Positions 36,841 to 45,529 of a stretch of 64,000 bases of DNA are shown piece by piece. The notes under the pieces were generated by a model that saw only the letters and a list, made by a program, of their open reading frames with translations, did not search any database and had not been told where the DNA came from. The stretch comes from GCA-020343675 sp964462945 (GTDB lineage Bacteria > Planctomycetota > Phycisphaerae > Sedimentisphaerales > Anaerobacaceae): NCBI GenBank assembly GCA_964462945.1, contig CAYWZW010000022.1, positions 1-64,000 of the forward strand, written 5' to 3'. Position 1 is the stretch's first letter. Every line of letters starts with the position of its first letter. The translations under genes were made by a program, and so were the position numbers.

Positions 36841-37569
36841 TCAGCCCATCGCCACGCTGGTAAGACTGCTTGACGCTTCCTTCTCGGCTGAAAGGGATTT
36901 CATGTTCGCTTCGTAGAGCCTGGACACCAATATCATGTCCACCAGTTCATCGACGATTTTGACGTTGGACGCTTCCTGATAGCCTTGCTTGACGACGACA
37001 CGTGCGGCCGGGACCGGGGCGATATTCACGTCCGGCATCCGGTAGCAGCTATCACCCACCGGCACCAGCTTAGCCTGGTCGTCTTTGAAATCCACCAACC
37101 TGAATTTCCCTATCGCCGCGCCGGCGGCACTGATGCTTCCGTCGCTCGAAACACTGAGCTGTGAGATTCCCACGCTGTTCGGCACAGTGATGGGGCCCGC
37201 CTGGCCGGCCACGATCCGTCCCAAAGAATCCACGATCTGATTGTTTTGATTTGTCAGGAACGTACCGTTGCGCGTGTAGAGGGGCCCATCGGGCGTTTCT
37301 ATCACGAAGAGACCTTTGCCGTACAAGGCGAAATCCAACGGCCGACCGGTCTCGACCGCGCTGCCCTGGGAAAAATCAAATGTCGAATTCAGCTCGATGG
37401 TGCCGGGCGAATAGCTCTGCGGGTCTTGTGTCCCGAGCGATTTTGAGAAGGCGTTGCATTGGCGCTTGTATCCGACCGTACTGGCATTGGCCAGATTGTG
37501 CGCGATGATGTTAAACTCCCGCGTCAGGGCGTCAATACTTGTACTGACCTGCTCTGTGATCAATGACAT
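36841..37569 (-). CDS. flgF: Flagellar proximal rod/hook-basal body protein, FlgF-like
   Basis: A 242-residue rod protein related to FlgG. IIAHNLANASTVGYKRQ is the N-terminal motif, RPLDFALYGKGLFVIETPDG the central one, and the C-terminal helix ASNVKIVDELVDMILVSRLYE matches rod proteins. FlgF is the best fit by gene order next to flgG. I take the ATG at 37569, just past the PilZ gene stop, with AGGA upstream; a TTG two codons earlier would overlap the stop. Confidence 0.9.
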   Translation of the reverse strand: MSLITEQVSTSIDALTREFNIIAHNLANASTVGYKRQCNAFSKSLGTQDPQSYSPGTIELNSTFDFSQGSAVETGRPLDFALYGKGLFVIETPDGPLYTRNGTFLTNQNNQIVDSLGRIVAGQAGPITVPNSVGISQLSVSSDGSISAAGAAIGKFRLVDFKDDQAKLVPVGDSCYRMPDVNIAPVPAARVVVKQGYQEASNVKIVDELVDMILVSRLYEANMKSLSAEKEASSSLTSVAMG

Positions 37570-37571
37570 TT

Positions 37572-38912
37572 TCAAATTCCTCGTACAAGGGCCGGCTCTG
37601 GAGCTTCCACCGTTTCGTAGTCCTCGCCGCCGTCGAAAGCGGCAACATCCTGACTTGCGGCCGCCGCTTTCACGGAAGCTGCATTCGTCGCGCGAATCAG
37701 TTCGTTCACGTTTGAGTCACTCAGCCCCGTCAGCTCAACGGCTATTGAAAAGCCGTCTTGTGTGGCTTCAGCGTGCCTGACCTCGCCAATATCTTCAACT
37801 ATTCTTGATGGTTTCGTACGGCTGCTCTGAAGCTCGCGCGACCGCGGTGATATTGCGTTTCGGCGTGCAGTGGAATTGTGCTTTGCCTCTTCGCTGATTT
37901 TCAGTATGACCACCACTCTCTCGCCCACCTTGACTTCCAGCGGGGCCTTTACGCGCAAGCCCGGGCCGGCCAACTCCGTCACTTGCGCAGGGACAAATTC
38001 CGGCGGTCCCCAGGCATCCCCGGAAACGGGCGCCGGACCCTGCTGTGCGTCTTCGCTGAAATCGTTCTCCGACGGCAATGTTCTTGTGAAGGGGAAACGC
38101 GCGATGAAGGCGGCTCCCTTTACCGGCACACGGACGAAACGCCGGCGATTGATGAACCGCACATCGTCGCTGTGACTCAAGACGAGGATGCCGCCGTGGC
38201 AGCTTACCACAGCCGCGTCGAACTCCCAGACCGATGCGCCGAAATTGTAACGCACGCCGCAGAGCTCGCCCGGGCCGCCCTCCAGCGGCGCAGCCAGTCT
38301 CACAGCCAGCTCAATATCGTCATTCTTAATAACGGTGGACTCGACACCGGCCAGGGCCGTGCCGTGAGGAGCCGTTATGTAAAGTTTCTTGCCTGTGGGG
38401 ATTTGCCTGCTGCTTGGCCTGTTCGGCCCCACGGCCGAACCTGCGGAGACCGGGCGCCGCCCCTCAAAGCCGAGCTTCTCTCGCAGAACCGACAGCTCCG
38501 CGTTCAGATGTTTGCCCATCCGGGGTCCATGTACCGTCAGAGTCTCTTCTGCTATTCTGGCGGCTCCTCGCTCGAAAGCGGTGCCCATCGTAAAAATGGA
38601 CTCGTTTCGTCTGAGTTTTGCTCTGGTAGCTATGTCCTGCAGAATCTGACACTCGCGCCGGGTCAGACCAGCTTTGCCGGCGTACGCAAGGAACAACTTG
38701 CCGCTCACTCTGCGCTGCCTTGCCGCGCGATGCCAGGTGACGACAACGAGCAACACCGTCAAGACGATAATGGCCCCCACACCCGTCAGAATGAACCAGC
38801 GATCAGCCACAAAGCTGCGCTCAAGCCGACGCAGAGCATACCACCGCTCCATGGGCGTCAACGCCGTCATTACAGCGTTCATTCCTGCGGTTACTACGGA
38901 TGATGTCGTCAT
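37572..38912 (-). CDS. Membrane-anchored PilZ-domain protein
   Basis: A 446-residue protein with one membrane segment near residues 41-59 (ILTGVGAIIVLTVLLVVVT), a basic helical part, a YcgR-N-like beta domain (about 175-255), and a PilZ domain. RRRFVR (256-261) is the c-di-GMP-binding RxxxR motif, but the second motif, usually D/NxSxxG, is degenerate (ELAGPG near 313-318). It resembles YcgR-type flagellar brakes, which bind c-di-GMP and act at the motor. It lies inside the hook-rod operon between flgE and flgF, so it is made with them. C-di-GMP binding is not certain. Confidence 0.8.
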   Translation of the reverse strand: MTTSSVVTAGMNAVMTALTPMERWYALRRLERSFVADRWFILTGVGAIIVLTVLLVVVTWHRAARQRRVSGKLFLAYAGKAGLTRRECQILQDIATRAKLRRNESIFTMGTAFERGAARIAEETLTVHGPRMGKHLNAELSVLREKLGFEGRRPVSAGSAVGPNRPSSRQIPTGKKLYITAPHGTALAGVESTVIKNDDIELAVRLAAPLEGGPGELCGVRYNFGASVWEFDAAVVSCHGGILVLSHSDDVRFINRRRFVRVPVKGAAFIARFPFTRTLPSENDFSEDAQQGPAPVSGDAWGPPEFVPAQVTELAGPGLRVKAPLEVKVGERVVVILKISEEAKHNSTARRNAISPRSRELQSSRTKPSRIVEDIGEVRHAEATQDGFSIAVELTGLSDSNVNELIRATNAASVKAAAASQDVAAFDGGEDYETVEAPEPALVRGI

Positions 38913-38930
38913 CTCAAACTTCCAGAATTA

Positions 38931-40595
38931 TTATCGAATAAGGCTGGTCAATTCACGCAGGATGTCGTTGGCGACTCTGATCGTTCTGGCATTGGCCTGA
39001 AACCCGTTTTGGGCATGAATCATATTAACGAATTCAGTGGCCACGTCGGCGTTGGATTTTTCCAACGCCCCGCCGTGAATGGAGCCAGCGCCACCGGTCA
39101 TCGCCTGCGTGGCGATGGCCACCCCTGAGTTAGGGGAAGGAACATAGTATCCGTTGCCAACGCGTTCCAGACCTGACGTATTCTGAAACAACGCGGTCTG
39201 TATAGTCGCAATATTTTTCTTGATACCGTTGGAGAACGCACCAATGAGTATCCCTTCGTTGTTGACTGAAAGGGTGGCGAGTCTGCCGGCTTCATAGCCG
39301 TCCTGGTCTCTGGCCACTGCAGTGGAGTTGCCCGCAAACTGTGTCAAGCCGTCTAACTTTCCCGCGGTACCGAGGTTTATCTGGATCGTCTGTGGATTCG
39401 CGGTATCATGGGCAAAGGTTACGCCAAACTGGGCCGAATCTACCCCCCCTAAGCCAGCGTAAGAACCGTCGCTGGCGTCAAAGCTTATATCTTCGATGCG
39501 CCGATTTGCCATAGTTATCTGACGGATGTCGCCGGTAATGGAGGTCAGCACCATGTCCCACGTGTTGGCAGCATCCGTTCGGACAAACGCCCCGGCCAGA
39601 ACATGTTTACCCCCTTGAGAGTCGTACACGGTGATATTGATATTTTTGGATTCCTCTCCGCCCACCGTGGATATCTCGAAATAGGCCGGCGTTGTCAGCG
39701 AGCCATCGCCGGCATACGAGAGAGTCATGTCAGTCTTGCTGTGGCCGCTGGTATCATCGGTTATCCGGATTTGCCCGTCGACCAGAGAGGCCGTGGACCC
39801 GTCAAGCACATTGGTATTCAAGTGAGTAATAAGGTCTCCCAGCGTGGTGGTCCCGTCAATCGCCAGGGTCAGGCCCGTGTCGAATGCTGTGCCGTCCTTA
39901 TCATAACCACTGATGGTAATTGTGCCCGAGGTTAACGTTCCACTATATTGGTCAAGCTGGTCGATTTCCGTCGCTGCCGTGGCCGCCGTCCCGTTGTTAT
40001 AAGTATAGGCCACATCGGCAGTTATAACCTGTGTTTGCGTTACGGAAAATGCGGCATCGGCACTCAGGTTGCCGGAGATGACTACTTCTGTTGTAGCCTT
40101 TGCCGGCATCGCCACATCGTAGGGGACATGAACCTCGCTGTCACCAGGCGTCTGGAAGCCGTCGATTTCGCCTTCTGAGCCAATCCGTTGGACGTGGTAG
40201 CCCGTGGCAGGATCAACCAAGCTCGAGTCCGCATCGACCGCGAACGACCCCGAACGGCTGTACACGTTTTGTTGACCGTCACTCAGCACGAAATAGCCCT
40301 CTCCTTCGATCGCCATGTCCAAAGGATTGCCCGTGCTTACGACGTTGCCCTGTAACATGTCGGGGGTGATGTTTGCGATTCCGACGCCGCTGCCTATCTG
40401 CTGAGGGTTGGTGCCGCCGACGCCGGACGTTGGCTGGGACGCTTTTTTGATTGTCTCGTTGAGCAACTCCGAGAAGGTGACTCGACTGGACTTGAACGCC
40501 GTCGTATTGACATTGGCCAGGTTGTTACCGGCGATATCAAGCATTTTCTGGTGGGCTTGCAGCCCGGTAACTCCGGCGGACAACGCAAAACTCAT
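38931..40595 (-). CDS. flgE: Flagellar hook protein FlgE
   Basis: FlgE polymerises into the hook. At 554 residues it has the N-terminal MSFALSAGVTGLQAHQKMLD and NNLANVNTTAFKSSRV, GNPLDMAIEGEGYFVL in the middle, and the C-terminal block ALEKSNADVATEFVNMIHAQ with NARTIRVANDILREL. The middle carries hook surface domains (about 150-400) with several threonine-rich repeats. It follows flgD, and AAGGAG is well placed before the ATG. Confidence 0.96.
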   Translation of the reverse strand: MSFALSAGVTGLQAHQKMLDIAGNNLANVNTTAFKSSRVTFSELLNETIKKASQPTSGVGGTNPQQIGSGVGIANITPDMLQGNVVSTGNPLDMAIEGEGYFVLSDGQQNVYSRSGSFAVDADSSLVDPATGYHVQRIGSEGEIDGFQTPGDSEVHVPYDVAMPAKATTEVVISGNLSADAAFSVTQTQVITADVAYTYNNGTAATAATEIDQLDQYSGTLTSGTITISGYDKDGTAFDTGLTLAIDGTTTLGDLITHLNTNVLDGSTASLVDGQIRITDDTSGHSKTDMTLSYAGDGSLTTPAYFEISTVGGEESKNINITVYDSQGGKHVLAGAFVRTDAANTWDMVLTSITGDIRQITMANRRIEDISFDASDGSYAGLGGVDSAQFGVTFAHDTANPQTIQINLGTAGKLDGLTQFAGNSTAVARDQDGYEAGRLATLSVNNEGILIGAFSNGIKKNIATIQTALFQNTSGLERVGNGYYVPSPNSGVAIATQAMTGGAGSIHGGALEKSNADVATEFVNMIHAQNGFQANARTIRVANDILRELTSLIR

Positions 40596-40633
40596 TTTTG
40601 TTTCTCCTTAAATCGAAACTCTAAATCACCGAA

Positions 40634-41017
40634 TTAGTTCTTGACCGATATAACGTCTTTCAAACCAACCTGATGGTTTCCCACGGCCAACAGGATCTCG
40701 CCGTCAATATTATTGAAGACCTCCTCGACGGCACCGCTTGTCACCTCACGAGTCCCGGCGTCAGTTTCTGCCGCGAAGGAAACATCCTTGCCTATGAGCG
40801 AGCTGGCGTACGTGCGTTCCGTGGCGGCCAGCACACTGGCAAAGCTCGTATTCATGGATTCGAGCTGCTGCAGTTGTGAAAACTGCGCCAATTGCGAGGC
40901 CATTTCATTGTTGTCCAACGGCTCCAGGGGATTCTGGTTTTGCAGTTGCGTGATCAGAAGTTTCATATAATCCATTTGGATGTTGCTCGCGCTGTTTATG
41001 ACTGATGATGGATCCAT
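40634..41017 (-). CDS. flgD: Flagellar hook capping protein FlgD (short form)
   Basis: FlgD caps the growing hook. The product is 127 residues starting at the ATG 41017, with AGGAG just upstream; an in-frame extension to 41116 would run across the predicted transcription start. DYMKLLITQLQNQNPLEPLD and SQLAQFSQLQQLESMN are the conserved N-terminal region, then a short beta-rich tail ends. Enterobacterial FlgD is longer (about 230), but short forms of this size exist. It is the first gene after the sigma-54 promoter at 41126-41141. Confidence 0.92.
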   Translation of the reverse strand: MDPSSVINSASNIQMDYMKLLITQLQNQNPLEPLDNNEMASQLAQFSQLQQLESMNTSFASVLAATERTYASSLIGKDVSFAAETDAGTREVTSGAVEEVFNNIDGEILLAVGNHQVGLKDVISVKN

Positions 41018-41125
41018 GATTCTCCTGCCTTTCTTTTCCCTGTAAGAGCCAATAACCCAATGCGTCTTCTTTTCGAGTTTCGATGCCCATGGACGAAATA
41101 CAGGCACCAGCCACAAGCGGAAAGT

Positions 41126-41141
41126 AGCAATTGTCGTGCCA
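41126..41141 (-). promoter_or_regulatory. Consensus sigma-54 promoter of the flgD-flgL operon
   Basis: On the minus strand the sequence is TGGCACG, ACAA, TTGCT, an exact match to the sigma-54 consensus TGGCACG-N4-TTGCW with the correct GG-GC spacing. Initiation is expected near 41116, about 100 bases before the flgD ATG. It lies in the divergent gap between flgD and the sigma-54 activator gene on the other strand; the 393-base region 41018-41410 holds this promoter and no supported gene. Confidence 0.85.
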
Positions 41142-41410
41142 TATTGAAGTGCTCAGCGGCTTGGCGACACACAACCGTCTGTGCCAGCACGTGTTAAAGA
41201 GATTTTAAAATTGTACGAACACAAAAGTCATCTTTGGCAGTCACTCTTTCAAAGGACATATTTTCCTGTATCCAGAAGATTCTGCCGCTCTTCGCCGCTC
41301 TGCTCGATTTGGATTTTTCGTTTCCCTGCATTGGCGCCGTGAGTCCCACGGAGACGTCCCATAAGAACCGACGCTGTTCCGCTGCGACTTGTGCTTCGGC
41401 CCAGCACTAC

Positions 41411-42730
41411 ATGATTAAGGATAGTTTCGTGCTGCACCGTGACATGCAATGTCCCATAACATCACGGCACAACTGCTGTCCATCTTCGAGGTGCGAGAGG
41501 GCGAGTGACATTATTGGCCCGTCCCATAAAAAGATTAAAGTTGTCCCCAGCCGTCTGTCGATTTATGGCTTCATAGAGACGATAGAAAACAAAGACAGGA
41601 GCAACAATCAGGAGCCCGGACACACGAGCGGGTTTTCGCCGGCACATTTTGAACAAAGTACGAGCCGCTTTTTTGCTGAAGACCTGGCCGGCTGTGTATC
41701 CATGGTCGGCAAGAGCGCTGCTATTCGCAATACCCTCAGGATGATTCGGCTGGTGGCCCGCAGTCGATGCAATCCGATTCTGATCGTCGGAGAAACAGGC
41801 ACGGGCAAGGAGCTGGCGGCCAAGGCGGTCCATGTCTTAAGACATCCGAACCAGCCATTCGTGGCGGTGAATTGTGCAGCGTTGACGGCTACTCTGCTGG
41901 AAAGTGAGCTTTTCGGCCACGTCAAAGGCGCCTTCACAGGGGCCGACCGCGACAAGACGGGGCTTTTGGAATTGGCGGGGTGTGGGACGCTCCTGCTTGA
42001 TGAGATCTCTGAGATGCCAATGGACCTGCAGGCCAAGCTGCTCCGTGTCCTGCAGGAGAGAACCTTCCGGAAGGTCGGAGGTATCAAGGACGTCACCTGT
42101 GACGCCACGATCATGGCTTCGAGCAATCGCAATCTCAAGAACGAAGTTCAGGCCAATCGCTTTCGGCGTGACCTTTACTATCGCCTGGATGTCAGCCCTA
42201 TCGTTCTTGCCCCTCTTCGGTCGCCGGAACGAAAAGATGACGTCAAAATCCTGGCCGAGTACTTTCTCGAGAACTCGACAATCTGTCCGGAAAAATGCCG
42301 TGAGGTCACGTCCTTGACCCGATTAGCCATGGAGGCCCTTGAGAAACACGACTGGCCCGGCAATGTTCGCGAGCTGCGGAATGTGATCGAAAGGGCCATC
42401 CTGCTGGAGACAACGGATAAGATCGGGTTGAGCGGCATCATCATCGACCCGACTGAATGTGCGCACGCATCGGAGAACCCGACAGCAGGGATCATCAAGG
42501 GTTTTTCACTGGCGAAAGCCGAGCGGGAGCTGATTTCTCGAGCGCTGCAGGAAACCGGCTGGCAAAAGACGCGTGCCGCAGCGCTTCTGGGTATAACCCG
42601 AGCCACACTGTATGCCAAGGTCAAGCAGTACAACATCGCAAAGGATCCGCCTGCTTCCAGCGACCGGACCGGCAACGGCCAGGAGAAAGTCTCAAGATCG
42701 CCTGTGACCGAGCTTGTATCCGCCTGCTGA
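41411..42730 (+). CDS. Sigma-54-dependent transcriptional activator (FlrA/FleQ-like)
   Basis: An enhancer-binding protein that remodels sigma-54 RNA polymerase. The AAA+ domain has Walker A GETGTGKE (about 127-134), the sigma-54 contact loop GAFTGA (173-178) and Walker B GTLLLDEISE (192-201); a Fis-type helix-turn-helix ends the protein (TRAAALLGITRATLYAKVKQ). The N-terminal part has no visible receiver domain, so it may act without phosphorylation. The start is uncertain: the frame is open back to a TTG at 41234; 41411 is the first ATG. The divergent sigma-54 operon is a likely target. Confidence 0.88.
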   Translation: MIKDSFVLHRDMQCPITSRHNCCPSSRCERASDIIGPSHKKIKVVPSRLSIYGFIETIENKDRSNNQEPGHTSGFSPAHFEQSTSRFFAEDLAGCVSMVGKSAAIRNTLRMIRLVARSRCNPILIVGETGTGKELAAKAVHVLRHPNQPFVAVNCAALTATLLESELFGHVKGAFTGADRDKTGLLELAGCGTLLLDEISEMPMDLQAKLLRVLQERTFRKVGGIKDVTCDATIMASSNRNLKNEVQANRFRRDLYYRLDVSPIVLAPLRSPERKDDVKILAEYFLENSTICPEKCREVTSLTRLAMEALEKHDWPGNVRELRNVIERAILLETTDKIGLSGIIIDPTECAHASENPTAGIIKGFSLAKAERELISRALQETGWQKTRAAALLGITRATLYAKVKQYNIAKDPPASSDRTGNGQEKVSRSPVTELVSAC

Positions 42731-42888
42731 CGGGTTTTCGGCGCCTTCCTTGCTCTGTCAGAAAATCTGTCGGCCCGTATAGAAACCTGACGTTTCCCCA
42801 TCACATAAATGGTCGCCCTTGCCCCAACAGACTCATTTCATGGCTTGGAAACGCCCAAATACACTGACCTATCGAGTACGTCTGACTC

Positions 42889-42904
42889 TGGCACGATTAT
42901 TGCT
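42889..42904 (+). promoter_or_regulatory. Consensus sigma-54 promoter of the fliL-fliA operon
   Basis: The sequence is TGGCACG, ATTA, TTGCT, an exact match to the sigma-54 consensus with four-base spacing. Predicted initiation is near 42915, about 60 bases before the first ATG of the following plus-strand operon (TPR protein onward). It is the mirror of the promoter at 41126-41141 on the other strand, so the two main flagellar operons should respond to the same activators. Confidence 0.85.
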
Positions 42905-42976
42905 GTTCTCACATAAAAAAGGTTGTGAAATACGCCCTCATGTTCGCAAGACAGGTCAAGGGCGAAATTGGAAGCT

Positions 42977-45529
42977 ATGGCGACAGAAGAAGAAAAAAAC
43001 GCCCTCAATGAGAGCTCTTCCGAATTGCAGCCGGACCCCGGGCTATTTGCGGGCGCGGCCGAGGGGGTGGACGTCAAAGCCGATTCCTGGGCACTGGACA
43101 CTCACGAGCAGCTTTCCGAGCAGGACGTATTCATCGGAAACGAGGATTTCTACAAGCTCCTGGCCGAATCTGCCTCGGAATCCGCCCCCCAACCGCCCGC
43201 TGTCTCGCACCGGCCTTCGCGGGGGCCCAGTCGATATGAACGCTTGTCACCCATTCAAAAAGTCCTCATCGCAGGCATTGTTGTTGTCGCCTCGATACTC
43301 CTGTATGCATTGTTTCGATCCACTGGCGGACCCAATGCCAGCTCGCCTCCAATATCGACCGACCAGGCAGCGCCGGCTGTCCCGCAAGCACCCGCTCTCA
43401 AGCCGCCGGCTGCTGATTCTCCAGAGGTAGTGCAGGAACAAATCCAGGAACCGACGCCTGCCCTTTCACCAATGCAGCCGCTATCTTTGGAAGTGGCCCG
43501 CAACTTTTATCTGCAACGCAATTACGACAAAGCTTATGCCGCCTATGACCAGCTTCGTCAAGCTCTTCCAGCGAGCGATCAATTGCTGAGAGATTTTCTT
43601 CAGTTGGAAATGGCTCTATGTGCAAAGGAAGCTGCTGACCTTGAGCAGGCGAGCCGCATATTGGTAGCCGTCTCTCAAAGTGGTTCGCCTGCTATAAGAA
43701 TGGTGGCCAACTACCATCTGAGCTTGCTTGAAATACAGAGAAAACGATTCTTGAGAGCCAGAACCAGGGCGTACAACACGATTGCCCTAATCAAGACCGT
43801 GGATTTCGACGATGATTGGGCGCTGTCGTTCGAGTGCGATTGTCACTTTTTGGTCGCCGAATGTCTAACACGTCATATCCTTATGCTCAGCAACGCCGAC
43901 ACCGACATCCCTGAAGGTTTATGGGGCAGCGCCGCCGGGCTTGCGGACCCCTTTGGCAACTTGGGGGAGGCTGAGCTGCGCAGATTCCTAAATTCCGGCT
44001 CGGAACGCTTGGGCAAGGGGTTGCTCGATCCAAGAATTCGGAGACTCGAATATCAAGGTGACCCGCCTCGCTGGTCCGTAACCTCTTACGGAGCACCCGT
44101 TGAGGAGCTGATGGCGAAATTCGCGGCCAGCGCAGAGCTTGATATTCACTGGGCTTTCAAGGAGGTATCGGGGCCGGATTCTGCAGAAGGGGCCATGCGG
44201 CAAAGGCCCGTCAGCCTGCATTTGCCCGCTGCCACGTCGCAGGAGGTTGTCCTGATTGCAGCAGGGTGCGCCGGGCTGCTGGCGTGTCCTGAAGACCAAG
44301 CCGGCAAGCAGAAAATAACCATTTTCGATCCAACCGAATATTCGTCTTTACAGGAACATTTGTCTTTTCTTGGTCAGCAGGCTATTTCACTTTGGCAAGA
44401 ATTCGTGTTGACGTTTTACAGTGACAAGCGGCTCGCTAACGCCCACTTCGCGATGGCGCTCTTAAAGTCTCAGGTCGGGCTGCCGGCAGAAGCCATTGCG
44501 GAGTACAAATTGGTGGCCAATCGCTTCTCACAAATGTCGGTGGCACCGTTCGCCCTATTGCACTCGAGCAAATTGAAAGCAAGTCTGCGCGACTATCACG
44601 GCGCCCGGGAAGATCTGAGGCAGCTTATCGAGCAGTATCCTGAGACGGAGATTTACGGGCAGGCTTATTTGCGCCTTGCGGATGCAACCATGGAGGCAGG
44701 GCTCAAGGCGGAGGCTGCTCAACTGTACCAACGGGTTTACAATTTCGGATTGTCTTTGGAATCGAAAACGGCGTCCGCCTTCGGGGCTGCCAGATGTTGC
44801 TATGAGACGAAAGCATACGAGGATGCGGGCAAATGGCTGACGCGATACATCGATTTGGCCGGAAAAAACCGAAACAATGACCTGTATTCGGCTCATTTTA
44901 TGCTGGGTCAAACCCATTTGGCATTGGGCGAATACGAGCAGGCATGTAACGCGTTTCAATACGCGCTGGCAGCGCAGAGTCCAAGGGAGCAGTACGTTGA
45001 GGCAATCGCAGCGATGGTGAAAGGCCACATAGAGCAGGAACATTTCGTCGAAGCGCTTGATGTCCTGGAAAACGTAAGCTCGGTTGCGCTGTCGGAGGAA
45101 CAATCTATCGAAATGCTGCTGCTCAAGAGCAGGATTTTCAGGATGCTGGGGCTGGTTGACACGGCAATTGTGTCGCTGCGCAACAGGGCAGAATACGTTT
45201 CCGATTCGAAGTTAAGCGCCAAAATATCTTTTGAGGTGGCTCAGTGTCACATCGCCAAAGGCGATTTGGAACTTGCCCGCAGCAGCTTGAGTGAAATTCT
45301 CAGCGCTGCTGAACCCGGGTCTTTGGCGCAAAGCGCGGCGGTGGAATTAGCCGATGTTTGTCTAAAACTCGGCCGAAGCGACCAAAGCATATCCGTGTGT
45401 TTGCCGCTTTTGGATTCTGACGTGTCATCGCAGATCAAGCAGCAAGCCTTGAGAACGCTTGCCGCGGCTTATAGCCAACGGAAAGAATATGACAAGGCGG
45501 CATTAGCCCTTTCGGGACAATGGAAATGA
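42977..45529 (+). CDS. Membrane-anchored TPR protein with a secretin-STN-like domain
   Basis: An 850-residue protein. An acidic cytoplasmic N-terminus (about 1-90) precedes one membrane segment (about 95-113), a Pro/Ala linker, then TPR-like helices, a beta-alpha-beta STN-like domain (about 366-451, with PVEELMAKFAASAELDIHW and PVSLHLPAATSQEVVL), and a long C-terminal TPR array (470-845). Topology suggests the bulk is periplasmic. STN domains occur in secretins and TonB receptors. It heads the sigma-54 operon containing fliL-flhA, so it may be a flagellum-specific scaffold or envelope factor. A TTG at 42968 with AAGGG upstream could be the true start. Confidence 0.75.
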   Translation: MATEEEKNALNESSSELQPDPGLFAGAAEGVDVKADSWALDTHEQLSEQDVFIGNEDFYKLLAESASESAPQPPAVSHRPSRGPSRYERLSPIQKVLIAGIVVVASILLYALFRSTGGPNASSPPISTDQAAPAVPQAPALKPPAADSPEVVQEQIQEPTPALSPMQPLSLEVARNFYLQRNYDKAYAAYDQLRQALPASDQLLRDFLQLEMALCAKEAADLEQASRILVAVSQSGSPAIRMVANYHLSLLEIQRKRFLRARTRAYNTIALIKTVDFDDDWALSFECDCHFLVAECLTRHILMLSNADTDIPEGLWGSAAGLADPFGNLGEAELRRFLNSGSERLGKGLLDPRIRRLEYQGDPPRWSVTSYGAPVEELMAKFAASAELDIHWAFKEVSGPDSAEGAMRQRPVSLHLPAATSQEVVLIAAGCAGLLACPEDQAGKQKITIFDPTEYSSLQEHLSFLGQQAISLWQEFVLTFYSDKRLANAHFAMALLKSQVGLPAEAIAEYKLVANRFSQMSVAPFALLHSSKLKASLRDYHGAREDLRQLIEQYPETEIYGQAYLRLADATMEAGLKAEAAQLYQRVYNFGLSLESKTASAFGAARCCYETKAYEDAGKWLTRYIDLAGKNRNNDLYSAHFMLGQTHLALGEYEQACNAFQYALAAQSPREQYVEAIAAMVKGHIEQEHFVEALDVLENVSSVALSEEQSIEMLLLKSRIFRMLGLVDTAIVSLRNRAEYVSDSKLSAKISFEVAQCHIAKGDLELARSSLSEILSAAEPGSLAQSAAVELADVCLKLGRSDQSISVCLPLLDSDVSSQIKQQALRTLAAAYSQRKEYDKAALALSGQWK

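Noticed and set aside
41234..41410. N-terminal extension of the sigma-54 activator from TTG 41234
   Set aside because: The extension has no receiver or GAF motif, no ribosome binding site, and is rich in Cys and Pro, so it is probably non-coding, though it cannot be fully excluded.
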